Assembly (NCBI GenBank): GCA_958349075.1
Contig: CATWBR010000186.1
Coordinates: 1 to 8,411, forward strand
Source: an uncultured Clostridium sp.
GTDB taxonomy: Bacteria > Bacillota > Clostridia > Lachnospirales > Lachnospiraceae
DNA length: 8,411 nt
Reading direction: 5' to 3'
Position numbers and translations under genes: made by a program. This document shows positions 1 through 6,777 of the stretch, piece after piece (the first letter of the stretch is position 1; every line of letters begins with the position of its first letter). The notes below the pieces were generated by a model that saw only the letters and a program-made list of their open reading frames with translations, did not search any database and was not told where the DNA came from.

Positions 1-1
1 G

Positions 2-49
2 CATATTACTTTCTCGACATATTATTTTCTCGACATATTTCTGTCGCGG
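2..49. repeat. 16-bp tandem repeat across a stop codon
   Basis: Two adjacent 16-base units (2-17 and 18-33) differ at one base, and a third, degraded unit follows at 34-49. Read on the minus strand each of the two good copies contains ATG TCG AGA AAR TAA, so the last four codons and the stop codon of the neighbouring gene are duplicated just after its real end. The unit is not a multiple of three, so gain or loss of a copy would shift frame, but the in-frame TAA in the first copy already ends the protein. It probably arose by replication slippage. The array may continue beyond the window's left edge. Confidence 0.75.
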
Positions 50-1122
50 TATACCTCGATCGCCTCACTGATATTGCCGGCTTCGCCGGATTCCAGAATC
101 CGTTTCAGCTCCTCCAGCCGCTCAGCCGTCAGAAATTCCTTGCCCACGTAGCTTTCATAAGTATCCGTAATAAAAATCTTTTTCTCTTTTACAATCGTCT
201 CCGTGTACCTGAGGCGGCTGCCGGCATCCTCGTAGGCCGCCTGCAAATCGTCAATCTTCGCTTTGCTGTTGCCGGTAATCTCATCGGTAATGATCGTTTT
301 TGTCACATTTTCAAATGTGTTTAACGCCTCTTTTTTCTTGCGGATCGTCTCGGCCATCTCCTGCTCAAGCTGGGCAATCTCGTCATCAAACTTCTCCAGA
401 TCATAGATTGCTTCATTTCTGTCTCTTTTGATCGAAGCCGTGATGACACGGATCTTTCTATTGTTGGAGTTGATAAGGCTCCTTATCGTCCGGCCCTCCT
501 GAAGAGCGCTCTGATGGCGGCCTTTTGTGGCATTGCCCACAATCGTATAGATTCCGCCGAAGATGAGGATTGCAACCACGTAAATCAGCACCAGATACAG
601 AGTCTTTTTATCGGGAAGCGCAGTGTACACTCCGTATGGAATCAGCAGGAAACAGACTGCAAAGGTCAGCAGGAAGGTGAAAATTTCTTTAATCCCTCTG
701 GGATAATAGAGGGCATAATAAAATCCGTTTCTGCAGAAAGACGGCACTCTCTGGGACTGGAACAGGGTCTTCATCCTGACGTTCAGCTCTCTGTTGTGTT
801 CGTGCAGCTCCACGGTCTCTTCCCTGATTCGGTCCTTCATGCCCTGGTTTTTGGCTTTTTCCCTGCGGGCCCTGATTTTCTTCAGCTTTTCCTGGAGTTT
901 TCCTATCTCCGCGTCATAGCTGCTCTCCATCTCATCCCGTCTTTTCCGGACTGTCAGGCTGATGGCGTCTTCAACCGCCTTCTGCTCTGCCTCCAGGGAT
1001 TTTTCCAGGCGCAGCTCCTCCATCCTGAGCTGTTCTTCCTTCTTTGTAAAATCGGAAAGCTCAATGACCGCCTCTTTGGCATCTCCCAGAAATGATTTAA
1101 AATCTGTTATCGTCTGTGCCAT
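22..1122 (-). CDS. Coiled-coil membrane protein of unknown function
   Basis: This 366-residue protein is not one I can name. Residues about 27-125 are a highly charged helical region rich in Glu, Lys and Arg, as expected for a coiled coil. Two hydrophobic segments follow at about 147-166 and 174-195, separated by a short polar turn, and then a second charged helical region covers about 205-275 with another at 285-318. The tail (about 330-362) is a short amphipathic module reading LEELKRILESGEAGNISEAI. No N-terminal signal peptide is visible, so the model is a helical hairpin in the membrane with both long coiled coils in the cytoplasm. The ATG at 1122 is preceded by GGGAGG five bases upstream, which supports this start. 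Only 35 bases separate it from the upstream CofE-like gene with no terminator between, so the two are probably cotranscribed. A scaffold or membrane-organising role is possible but unproven. Confidence 0.85.
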   Translation of the reverse strand: MAQTITDFKSFLGDAKEAVIELSDFTKKEEQLRMEELRLEKSLEAEQKAVEDAISLTVRKRRDEMESSYDAEIGKLQEKLKKIRARREKAKNQGMKDRIREETVELHEHNRELNVRMKTLFQSQRVPSFCRNGFYYALYYPRGIKEIFTFLLTFAVCFLLIPYGVYTALPDKKTLYLVLIYVVAILIFGGIYTIVGNATKGRHQSALQEGRTIRSLINSNNRKIRVITASIKRDRNEAIYDLEKFDDEIAQLEQEMAETIRKKKEALNTFENVTKTIITDEITGNSKAKIDDLQAAYEDAGSRLRYTETIVKEKKIFITDTYESYVGKEFLTAERLEELKRILESGEAGNISEAIEVYRDRNMSRK

Positions 1123-1157
1123 AACTACCTCCCGGATAGTTCTAACGTTACTGTTCT

Positions 1158-2357
1158 CTATTTTGTATAATTATCAAAATAGCCCTGGATCAGGACGATC
1201 GGAGTACCCTTATCGCCGCTTCCTGAAGTCAGGTCACAGAGAGAACCGATAAGATCGGTCAGTCTTCTCGGAGTGGTACCCTGGGATACCATATTTCCTG
1301 TCAGATTTTCCGCTTTCTCGTCTTTTTCCCTGATATAATTTGAAATCGCGCTCTTAAGCTCTTCACCGGCAAGATCGGCAAAGTTATTATCGGCAAGATA
1401 TTTTAATTTTACTTCATTCGGAGTTCCCTCAAGTCCGTCTGTGTAGGCAGGGGAAACAACCGGATCGGCCAGTTCCCAGATCTTTCCTACGGGATCCTTG
1501 AACGCGCCGTCGCCGTAAACCATGACTTCGATGTGTTTTCCTGTCGCTTCCATCAGCTTTTTCTGCACATCATGCACAAATTCGCCGCAGTGGATCGGGA
1601 AGAGCTTTACGGAATCTTCCGTGGCCTTGTTGGAACCAAGAAGGCCGTAGCTGTCGTTATATCCGCTTCCGTCCACACTCTCAGTCATGATGTCGTCAAG
1701 GGAAAGAACCTTAACGGCTCCCGCCTTCATCAGCATGTTCTTCGTCCTGTTCCTGGTATGGATGTCACAGTTTAACACGGTCTTTGTATAGTCCAGGATC
1801 GCTTTTGCGTTGTTGGCAAAAATAATCTGAACCTCTGCTCCGGTATCCTCAATCAGCTTCTTATAATAATCCACATAATCCACACCGGTAAACTGGTGTT
1901 TTCTGTAGCCGAACAGCTCACGGTATCTCTCTTCCGTCAGCACGTCGTTCCATGGATTTACTCCGCTTTCATCAAGCTGCTCCGGAGTAACCAGGTGATT
2001 GCCCACTTCATCGGAAGGATAGCTGAGCATCAGAACCACCTTCTTGCAGCCCATGGCAATACCTTTTAAGCAGATGGAAAAACGGTTTCTGCTCAGGATT
2101 GGGAAGATGATTCCCACTGTCTCGTCGCCGAATTTATTGTGCACATCCTTTGCGATCTGCTCTATGGTTGCATAGTTGCCCTGCGCTCTCGCCACTACGG
2201 CCTCCGTCACAGCCACCACATCTTTATCGCGCAGTGAAAAGCCCTCGCTCTCTGCTGCTTCCAATACAGAATCTGCTACAATCTGAACCAGATCGTCACC
2301 CTGCCTGATAATCGGGGCGCGGACGCCTCTGGAAACGGTACCAATCAGTCTATCCAT
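1158..2357 (-). CDS. CofE-like coenzyme F420-0:gamma-glutamyl ligase family protein
   Basis: The 399-residue product resembles the CofE family, whose archaeal members add glutamate to coenzyme F420-0 using GTP and a divalent metal. Visible family features are the N-terminal strand pattern with VAVTEAVVARAQG at residues 48-60 (CofE proteins have a VVSKAEG-like stretch here), an acidic SLDDIMTES segment at 219-227, and the glycine/acid loop VYGDGAFKDPVG at 280-291. Archaeal CofE is roughly 250 residues, so this protein carries large additional sequence. F420 is not expected in Clostridia of this type and no other F420 gene is present, so the substrate is probably something else; a CofE relative in Chlamydia acts in folate polyglutamylation. 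A longer reading frame starts at 2414, but GGAGGAA lies just before the ATG at 2357 at proper spacing, and the extra 19 residues look like untranslated leader. The coiled-coil membrane protein gene follows after 35 bases. Confidence 0.82.
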   Translation of the reverse strand: MDRLIGTVSRGVRAPIIRQGDDLVQIVADSVLEAAESEGFSLRDKDVVAVTEAVVARAQGNYATIEQIAKDVHNKFGDETVGIIFPILSRNRFSICLKGIAMGCKKVVLMLSYPSDEVGNHLVTPEQLDESGVNPWNDVLTEERYRELFGYRKHQFTGVDYVDYYKKLIEDTGAEVQIIFANNAKAILDYTKTVLNCDIHTRNRTKNMLMKAGAVKVLSLDDIMTESVDGSGYNDSYGLLGSNKATEDSVKLFPIHCGEFVHDVQKKLMEATGKHIEVMVYGDGAFKDPVGKIWELADPVVSPAYTDGLEGTPNEVKLKYLADNNFADLAGEELKSAISNYIREKDEKAENLTGNMVSQGTTPRRLTDLIGSLCDLTSGSGDKGTPIVLIQGYFDNYTK

Positions 2358-2516
2358 CTTCCATTCCTCCATACGTATAATGTTCGCAGCTATCCGGTAT
2401 GCACCGCAAGACATGCTCCGGGATTTTTCCCTGCCAACCGCAGCACTCCCGCAGAAACCGGACAGTTACTTTATCTTCAATATTATCTCCCTTTATCAGG
2501 GATTTTCACAAGAATA

Positions 2517-2545
2517 ACTCTACCATATTTTAGAAGGGTTGTCAC
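2517..2545 (-). promoter_or_regulatory. Extended -10 promoter for the CofE-like gene
   Basis: On the minus strand GTGACA (2540-2545) matches the -35 consensus at five of six positions. After exactly 17 bases comes TAGAGT (2517-2522), four of six matches to the -10 consensus, preceded by TGG, which gives the TGN extension. Transcription would begin near 2510, leaving a leader of about 150 bases before the ATG at 2357. A second, weaker pair nearby (TTGTGA and TAATAT) has a 20-base spacer and is less likely. Confidence 0.5.
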
Positions 2546-2566
2546 GTCCTTTATGTGTCCTTTATG
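2546..2566 (-). promoter_or_regulatory. 11-bp-period direct repeat abutting the -35 box
   Basis: The ten-base word CATAAAGGAC (minus strand) occurs twice, at 2557-2566 and 2546-2555, separated by one base, so the copies start 11 bp apart, about one helical turn. The second copy ends immediately next to the proposed -35 element at 2540-2545. Direct repeats in phase with the helix at this position are typical of activator sites contacting RNA polymerase. The binding protein is unknown. Confidence 0.45.
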
Positions 2567-2657
2567 CGGAGATTCCCCGTCTTCAGCACTGTTTTGGCGG
2601 ATGTCATGAGGGGACATCATCGGGTAATTCAGGAACTTCAGACTCTTGTGGAGCGGC

Positions 2658-3623
2658 TCAGACTGAATCTCCCCAGTAACGGTAAAAAAAATTTTCTGCA
2701 TTACGGTAGCAGATGAGCTCTGTCTGCCGTTCGGAAAAGCCGTCCCTCTCCATGGCTTCGGCGAGTTTTGATATTTCTTTTACCCCATTAATTTCCAGTT
2801 TTATATCCATACCGTCAAAATCGGCGCCGATTCCCAACACTTCCTCGCCGCCGATGTTGATGATATGACGGCAGTGGCGCATCATATCCGAGATTCGGCT
2901 TACCGGATCCCCGGATAAAAAGTTAGAGTAAAAATTCAATCCGATTATGCCTCCATGTTCTGCAAGCCGGCGTATCATATCGTCGCTTAGGTTGCGGCTC
3001 ACCGCGCGTAGGGCGCGGGCATTGGAATGCGTTGCCATCACCGGCCTGTTTCCGTACCGCATAACATCCTGGAATCCTTCATCCGACAGGTGGGATACGT
3101 CCGCTATAATCCCCAGCTCATCCATCCTGTTTAACGTCTCCAGTCCGAATTCCTTCAGCCCTCTGGGCTGAGACTGCGCCGAGCAGTGGGGATAGCCCAG
3201 GCAGTTTTCATGGTTCCAGGTCATGTTAATTACCCGTATGCCTTTTTCGTACAGTTCATCCAGGCGCTCTATCCTGTTCTCCAGAACCCCGCCCTCCTCC
3301 AACGTCAGAAATCCCGATATCACTCCCTGCTTCTTATTCTCAGAATAGTCTTGAAAGCTGCCTGCAAAACGTATTTTATCCTCATATTTACAGGCCTGCC
3401 GCCGGAACAGATCGATCATGCCCAGCACATCCTGATAGTGGTTCCCAAGGCGCGCCGGCCTTTTAAGATTCAGAAAACAGGCAAACATCTGGGCTGTGTA
3501 TCCACTTTGCTCCAGTGTTTTAACCGATACATGGCATTTGTTCTCCCATAAATCTCCCAACTCCATACCCTCCTGATAAAACAGGCGGTTTAGGGTGTCC
3601 GCATGAAAATCAATAAATTGCAT
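2658..3623 (-). CDS. M19 family (membrane/renal-type) dipeptidase
   Basis: This 321-residue metalloenzyme is expected to hydrolyse dipeptides using two zinc ions. The expected ligands are all visible: the HxD pair H7 and D9 in FHADT, a bridging glutamate in LEEGG (E110), H178 in VSHLS, H199 in ATHSNAR with the nearby R203, and an acidic metal-site motif GADFDG at 266-271. Length is in the usual range for bacterial members. There is no signal peptide or membrane segment, so it should act in the cytoplasm despite the family name. The ATG at 3623 is preceded by GAGGAG with a nine-base gap. The gene stands alone: a long inverted repeat separates it from the symporter unit upstream, and a new promoter lies downstream. 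Family members cleave Xaa-Gly and Cys-Gly type dipeptides and sometimes D-amino-acid dipeptides; specificity here cannot be read from sequence. Confidence 0.93.
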   Translation of the reverse strand: MQFIDFHADTLNRLFYQEGMELGDLWENKCHVSVKTLEQSGYTAQMFACFLNLKRPARLGNHYQDVLGMIDLFRRQACKYEDKIRFAGSFQDYSENKKQGVISGFLTLEEGGVLENRIERLDELYEKGIRVINMTWNHENCLGYPHCSAQSQPRGLKEFGLETLNRMDELGIIADVSHLSDEGFQDVMRYGNRPVMATHSNARALRAVSRNLSDDMIRRLAEHGGIIGLNFYSNFLSGDPVSRISDMMRHCRHIINIGGEEVLGIGADFDGMDIKLEINGVKEISKLAEAMERDGFSERQTELICYRNAENFFYRYWGDSV

Positions 3624-3835
3624 TTCTTATTGCTCCTCTTCCTTTTTTTACGTGAACTGCCCCCGTCAGCCGTTTGTTCAGCCGCAGTCTCCTTTTCGGT
3701 TTATGCAGACATAATCTGAGTTATTCGTGATGATGCTTTTCTCACATAGGAATATCTGATATTTGGCGCAACCTATAAAAATTTCCCATGAAACAATTGA
3801 CCGAACGCTCTGCGGACAGACTACCGCCCTCACCG
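3624..3835. promoter_or_regulatory. Upstream region of the dipeptidase gene with a 13-bp palindrome
   Basis: No real gene is seen here. The region holds a perfect 13-base palindrome AATATCTGATATT at 3751-3763, an arm pair TTATG/CATAA at 3701-3714, and a seven-base direct repeat TCAGCCG at 3666-3672 and 3678-3684. The only promoter candidate on the minus strand is weak: TTGCGC, 17 bases, then TATGTG; its spacer contains the palindrome. These may be regulatory, but none is strong on its own. Confidence 0.35.
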
Positions 3836-3898
3836 GAAACAGAGAGCCCGGATACCGCCACATTCTAAAATGTGAGCAGTATCCGGGCTCTCTGTTTC
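3836..3898 (-). terminator. Long nested inverted repeat, probable terminator
   Basis: Arms 3836-3855 and 3879-3898 are perfectly complementary over 20 bases, and the loop holds a second perfect six-base hairpin (3859-3864 with 3869-3874, four-base loop). It starts 24 bases past the stop codon of the 88-residue protein gene, the expected place for the terminator of the lyase-symporter unit. It is not a textbook terminator: the loop is large, and the T-rich bases lie inside the 3' arm rather than after it. It could alternatively be an mRNA-stabilising hairpin or a dispersed repeat. Confidence 0.6.
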
Positions 3899-3922
3899 TG
3901 TTAACAATACACTGTTTCCGCG

Positions 3923-4189
3923 CTATTCTTCCAGTACCTGGATTTCCAGAAAGTCGAAATCAATGGATTCTATAAAGTTGTCACTTGAAAACCGGGCCTT
4001 GTCATGGCGTTTAAATTCCTCAACCGTAGCGTCCAGCCAGACCGGATGCCCCAGATCGAACTGGTAGCATATCTGGTCCACGGCATCAAAGATCATGGCC
4101 GTCCTGGACATGGAATAGTCGCCGTTGCAGATTACCGTATCCCGAAGCATTCTGTTATCTTTAAATATTTTTCCCCACAAGCGGAACAT
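3923..4189 (-). CDS. Small conserved protein of unknown function
   Basis: The 88-residue product begins MFRLWGKIFKDN and ends in an acidic stretch, FIESIDFDFLEIQVLEE. It has two cysteines (C21 and C41), no membrane segment and no signal peptide, so it is probably a small soluble cytosolic protein. I associate this type of sequence with uncharacterised short proteins of Lachnospiraceae, from memory rather than a search, and cannot assign a function. The frame is open further upstream to 4243, but AGGAG sits seven bases before the ATG at 4189, which makes that the likely start. It lies 87 bases after the symporter gene and just before the long inverted repeat, so it appears to be the last gene of that unit. 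A small six-base hairpin lies in the gap before it. Confidence 0.75.
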   Translation of the reverse strand: MFRLWGKIFKDNRMLRDTVICNGDYSMSRTAMIFDAVDQICYQFDLGHPVWLDATVEEFKRHDKARFSSDNFIESIDFDFLEIQVLEE

Positions 4190-4235
4190 GGCAGGTCTCC
4201 TTTTGTTGTGTAGTTCTGATAGATTATTATCGTTT

Positions 4236-4250
4236 CTTTGCATCGCAAAG
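4236..4250 (-). other. Small hairpin between symporter and small-protein gene
   Basis: CTTTGC and GCAAAG form a perfect six-base stem with a three-base loop. It has no following T-run, so it is not an evident terminator. It could modestly affect mRNA processing or the relative expression of the 88-residue protein, but it may be chance. Confidence 0.3.
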
Positions 4251-4276
4251 CGTGTTGCCGGGCACGAAGTGAACTG

Positions 4277-5530
4277 TTACGCAGGATCCTCTTCCGGCGC
4301 TATATCCATCCATTCTTTTCCCTCTACCATGCGCGTTACCATCATGGATGCAACCGTATCTCCCGTGGCATTGATCCAGGTTGCAGGAGGATCCACAAGA
4401 AATCCGATCGTTGCGATAATCGGGAATGCTTCCGGTGGGAAGCCGAACAGGTTGACAATCAGCATCTCACCGATGAGGCCGCCTCCCGGAACGCCTGACA
4501 TAACGACACCGCCCAGAATTGCGATGCAGACACAGGTAATATAGGTGCCAATCCCCGAGAAATCCTGGCCAAAGATGCCGAACAGGAATGATATCTTTAA
4601 GATAGAGGAAAGACAGGTTCCGTCCATATGCATCGTCGCTCCGATTGGAAGCACAATATCCCTGATATCCTTTGGCACGCCGATGGTCTTAGCAGCATCC
4701 AGGTTGACCGGCAGCGTGGCAATAGAGCTCTGGGTGGCCAGGGAAGTCACCGAGGCGTTCAGAATATTCTTGAAGAATTTTCTCGTTCCCCTCTTTCCTC
4801 CGGCAAAGTACGAGTATGCCGCAAATGCCACGAAGAAATACACGATACACAGCGGATAGTAAATAATCATCGCTTTTGCATAGGACCCAAGAAGCTGGGG
4901 GCCAAATTCGCCGATCAGGGATGCAAAATACGCTCCCAGTCCGATCGGGGCGTAATACATGATCAGTGAAATCATCTTCATCATGACTGCTGAAAGAGCC
5001 TCCAGGCCTTTTGCAACCATGCTGTTGTTTTCTTTTCCCGTAAGGCTGACACACACGCCGAACAGAACGGAAAAACAGATTAACGGCAGCATATTGGCCT
5101 TGGAAAGCAGGCCGGAGAAGTCATTAACCGTGAGCGCTTTTACGATCTGCTCGCCCAGATTGACGCTGTCCAGTGAATCCGGCGCCGTGAGGGCGATGTT
5201 AACCCCCTCTGCCGGCGGGAAGATCTTCACCATCACAATGATGGCAACGGACGCGATCGCTCCCGTCACAATGAAAACTCCCAGCATATAGCCCAGGATT
5301 TTTCCAAGCCGCCTCATGCTGAGCATGTTTCCGACCGCACTGGAAATCGTGATAAATACTAACGGCACCACCGCGCAGAACATCAGATTGATAAAGATAT
5401 CCCCGAACGGTTTTAATACAACTGCTTTGTCACCAAATACGATACCTATGATACTGCCGATCGCGATACCTGCAATCAACGTCAGAGGAAAACGATAGTT
5501 TTCCCAGAATGTAGATTTACTTTTCTCCAT
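4277..5530 (-). CDS. DAACS-family cation:amino-acid symporter
   Basis: The 417-residue membrane protein belongs to the dicarboxylate/amino-acid:cation symporter family (GltPh, GltP, SstT, TcyP, mammalian EAAT/ASCT). Family landmarks appear in order: hairpin 1 TQSSIATLP at 266-274, the TM7 HMDGT motif at 301-305 (usually NMDGT), hairpin 2 SGVPGGG at 345-351, and TM8 from D380 to D391 (DPPATWINATGD). Aligned to GltPh, sodium-site and substrate residues D312, T314, D394, T398, N401 and D405 are kept. The arginine that binds the acidic side chain (R397) is Ala383, R276 is Gln267 and N310 is His301. An acidic amino acid or dicarboxylate is therefore unlikely; a neutral or sulfur amino acid fits better. 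The start at 5530 has GGGAGG ten bases upstream, and 35 bases separate it from the lyase gene, so both are in one operon. Confidence 0.93.
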   Translation of the reverse strand: MEKSKSTFWENYRFPLTLIAGIAIGSIIGIVFGDKAVVLKPFGDIFINLMFCAVVPLVFITISSAVGNMLSMRRLGKILGYMLGVFIVTGAIASVAIIVMVKIFPPAEGVNIALTAPDSLDSVNLGEQIVKALTVNDFSGLLSKANMLPLICFSVLFGVCVSLTGKENNSMVAKGLEALSAVMMKMISLIMYYAPIGLGAYFASLIGEFGPQLLGSYAKAMIIYYPLCIVYFFVAFAAYSYFAGGKRGTRKFFKNILNASVTSLATQSSIATLPVNLDAAKTIGVPKDIRDIVLPIGATMHMDGTCLSSILKISFLFGIFGQDFSGIGTYITCVCIAILGGVVMSGVPGGGLIGEMLIVNLFGFPPEAFPIIATIGFLVDPPATWINATGDTVASMMVTRMVEGKEWMDIAPEEDPA

Positions 5531-5565
5531 ACCCCTGATACCTCCCTTTCATCATACCGCCCCTG

Positions 5566-6753
5566 CTATTGCCGGCCGGAGCGTTCCCGGGCAACGGCAT
5601 CCTTAAGCTGTTCCATTGCCTTTTCCAGTACCTGTCTCGGGCAGGCGGCGTTCAGACGCATATATCCGCTCAGCTCCCGGTCAAAATCACATCCGGCATT
5701 CAAACCTATTCCGGCTTTCTCTATCATAAAACGGTTCAGCTCATCATCTGGCTTTCCGAGTCCGCGGCAGTCCAGCCAGACAAGGTAGGTGCATTCCGGA
5801 AGATTCGCTTTAATCTCAGGGATATTTTTCTCGCAGTATTCCTGGATGTACTTCATATTTCCTTCCAGATAGGGCAGTAACTGTTCAAGCCATTCTTCTC
5901 CCTCGTTGTAGGCGGCAATTGATGCTACGAGGCTGAAACAATTATTCCTGTGTATCTCCAGATTGTGCCAGAACCTCTCAAACCTGGCCCGCTCCTCACT
6001 GTTGTTGAAGATAACGGAAGATGCCTGCAGACCGGCCAGATTGAATGTCTTGCTGACTGCCGTGCAGGTGATTGTGTTTGCCGCAATCTCGGGTGAGACG
6101 GACGCCATCGGAGTGTGACGGTTCCCCCACAGCATCAGATCGGCATGGATCTCATCGGACAGAATCGGAACATGGTATGAGACGCAAAGTTCTCCCATCC
6201 GTTTAAGCTCCTCTCTGCTCCAGGAACGTCCCACCGGGTTCTGCGGATTGCACAGGATAAACGCCTTTGGCCCCTGTTTCAATTTCTCCTCAAAATCCTC
6301 AAAATCAATCTCATAGCGGCCGTTCTTCTCCGTCAGGCGGTTTGTAACAACACTGCGCCCCGCATTCTCCACCACCTCATAAAATTCTGAATATACCGGG
6401 GTCTGGATCAGAATGGTTTCCCCCTCCTCACTGAACTGGCGTACCAGAGCTGCCAGCGACGGAACCACGCCGCAGTTAAAACTTAAGAGCGATTTGTCCA
6501 CGTCCCAGCCGTTTCTTCTCTTCTGCCATCTCGCCAGGGCATCCCAGTATTCGTCAGGCCTTGATACATATCCGAAAATCCCCTGGCGGGCTTTATTTAC
6601 CAGAGCGTCCTCTATCGGTTTCGCAACCCTGAAATCCATATCGGCAATCCACAGCGGAATCACATCGTCAGTTCCGAATTTCTTAATTCTTTCGTCGTAT
6701 TTGGCAGCATTATTGTGAGTTCTGTCAACGATCTCATCAAAATTATATATCAC
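5566..6753 (-). CDS. MalY/PatB family PLP-dependent C-S lyase (aminotransferase fold)
   Basis: This 395-residue fold-type I PLP enzyme resembles MalY/PatB cystathionine beta-lyases, which split C-S bonds of cystathionine or cysteine conjugates to a thiol, pyruvate and ammonia. Using the start chosen here, visible landmarks are the N-terminal YNFDEIVDR, NPQNPVGRSW near 172, SDEIHADL near 200 (the Asp contacts the PLP ring nitrogen), the Schiff-base lysine K235 in AVSKTFNLAGLQ, and the carboxylate-binding arginine R366 in YMRLN. The frame can begin at a GTG at 6759, but that lies only two bases from the GGGAGG ribosome binding site. A second in-frame GTG at 6753 is eight bases away and gives an N terminus typical of the family, so I chose it. 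It is first in a unit with the symporter. A broader aminotransferase activity is possible; MalY-type proteins can also have regulatory roles. Confidence 0.92.
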   Translation of the reverse strand: MIYNFDEIVDRTHNNAAKYDERIKKFGTDDVIPLWIADMDFRVAKPIEDALVNKARQGIFGYVSRPDEYWDALARWQKRRNGWDVDKSLLSFNCGVVPSLAALVRQFSEEGETILIQTPVYSEFYEVVENAGRSVVTNRLTEKNGRYEIDFEDFEEKLKQGPKAFILCNPQNPVGRSWSREELKRMGELCVSYHVPILSDEIHADLMLWGNRHTPMASVSPEIAANTITCTAVSKTFNLAGLQASSVIFNNSEERARFERFWHNLEIHRNNCFSLVASIAAYNEGEEWLEQLLPYLEGNMKYIQEYCEKNIPEIKANLPECTYLVWLDCRGLGKPDDELNRFMIEKAGIGLNAGCDFDRELSGYMRLNAACPRQVLEKAMEQLKDAVARERSGRQ

Positions 6754-6777
6754 ACGCACCGCCTCCCTTCCTGTTAT

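Larger units (their letters stand above)
2358..2657. other. Leader and intergenic region before the CofE-like gene
   Basis: This 300-base gap holds no convincing gene. Besides the promoter and direct repeat listed separately, it contains small inverted repeats: a six-base perfect arm pair GATGTC/GACATC at 2600-2605 and 2613-2618, a five-base arm pair TCCCT/AGGGA at 2488-2502, and GGGA/TCCC at 2420-2431. The first lies just past the dipeptidase stop codon but has no T-run, so it is a poor terminator. The other two would be in the roughly 150-base untranslated leader of the ligase mRNA. I recognise no riboswitch family in it. Confidence 0.5.

Noticed and set aside
514..1095. A 193-residue plus-strand reading frame
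   Set aside because: It lies wholly antisense to the coiled-coil protein gene, which has a good ribosome binding site and coherent protein features.
2358..2414. A 19-residue N-terminal extension of the CofE-like protein
   Set aside because: The ribosome binding site is just before the internal ATG at 2357, and the extension lies in leader sequence.
2483..2701. A 72-residue minus-strand reading frame between the dipeptidase and CofE-like genes
   Set aside because: It overlaps the dipeptidase end, runs through the proposed promoter and direct repeat, and has no recognisable domain.
3624..3835. A riboswitch or T-box in the dipeptidase leader
   Set aside because: No conserved T-box sequence or known riboswitch core was recognised, and the small inverted repeats do not build a known fold.
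3678..3863. A 61-residue minus-strand reading frame upstream of the dipeptidase
   Set aside because: It starts inside the long inverted repeat and its sequence looks like translated intergenic DNA.
4190..4235. A separate promoter for the 88-residue protein gene
   Set aside because: The best hexamer pair matches consensus at only three of six positions each; cotranscription with the symporter is simpler.
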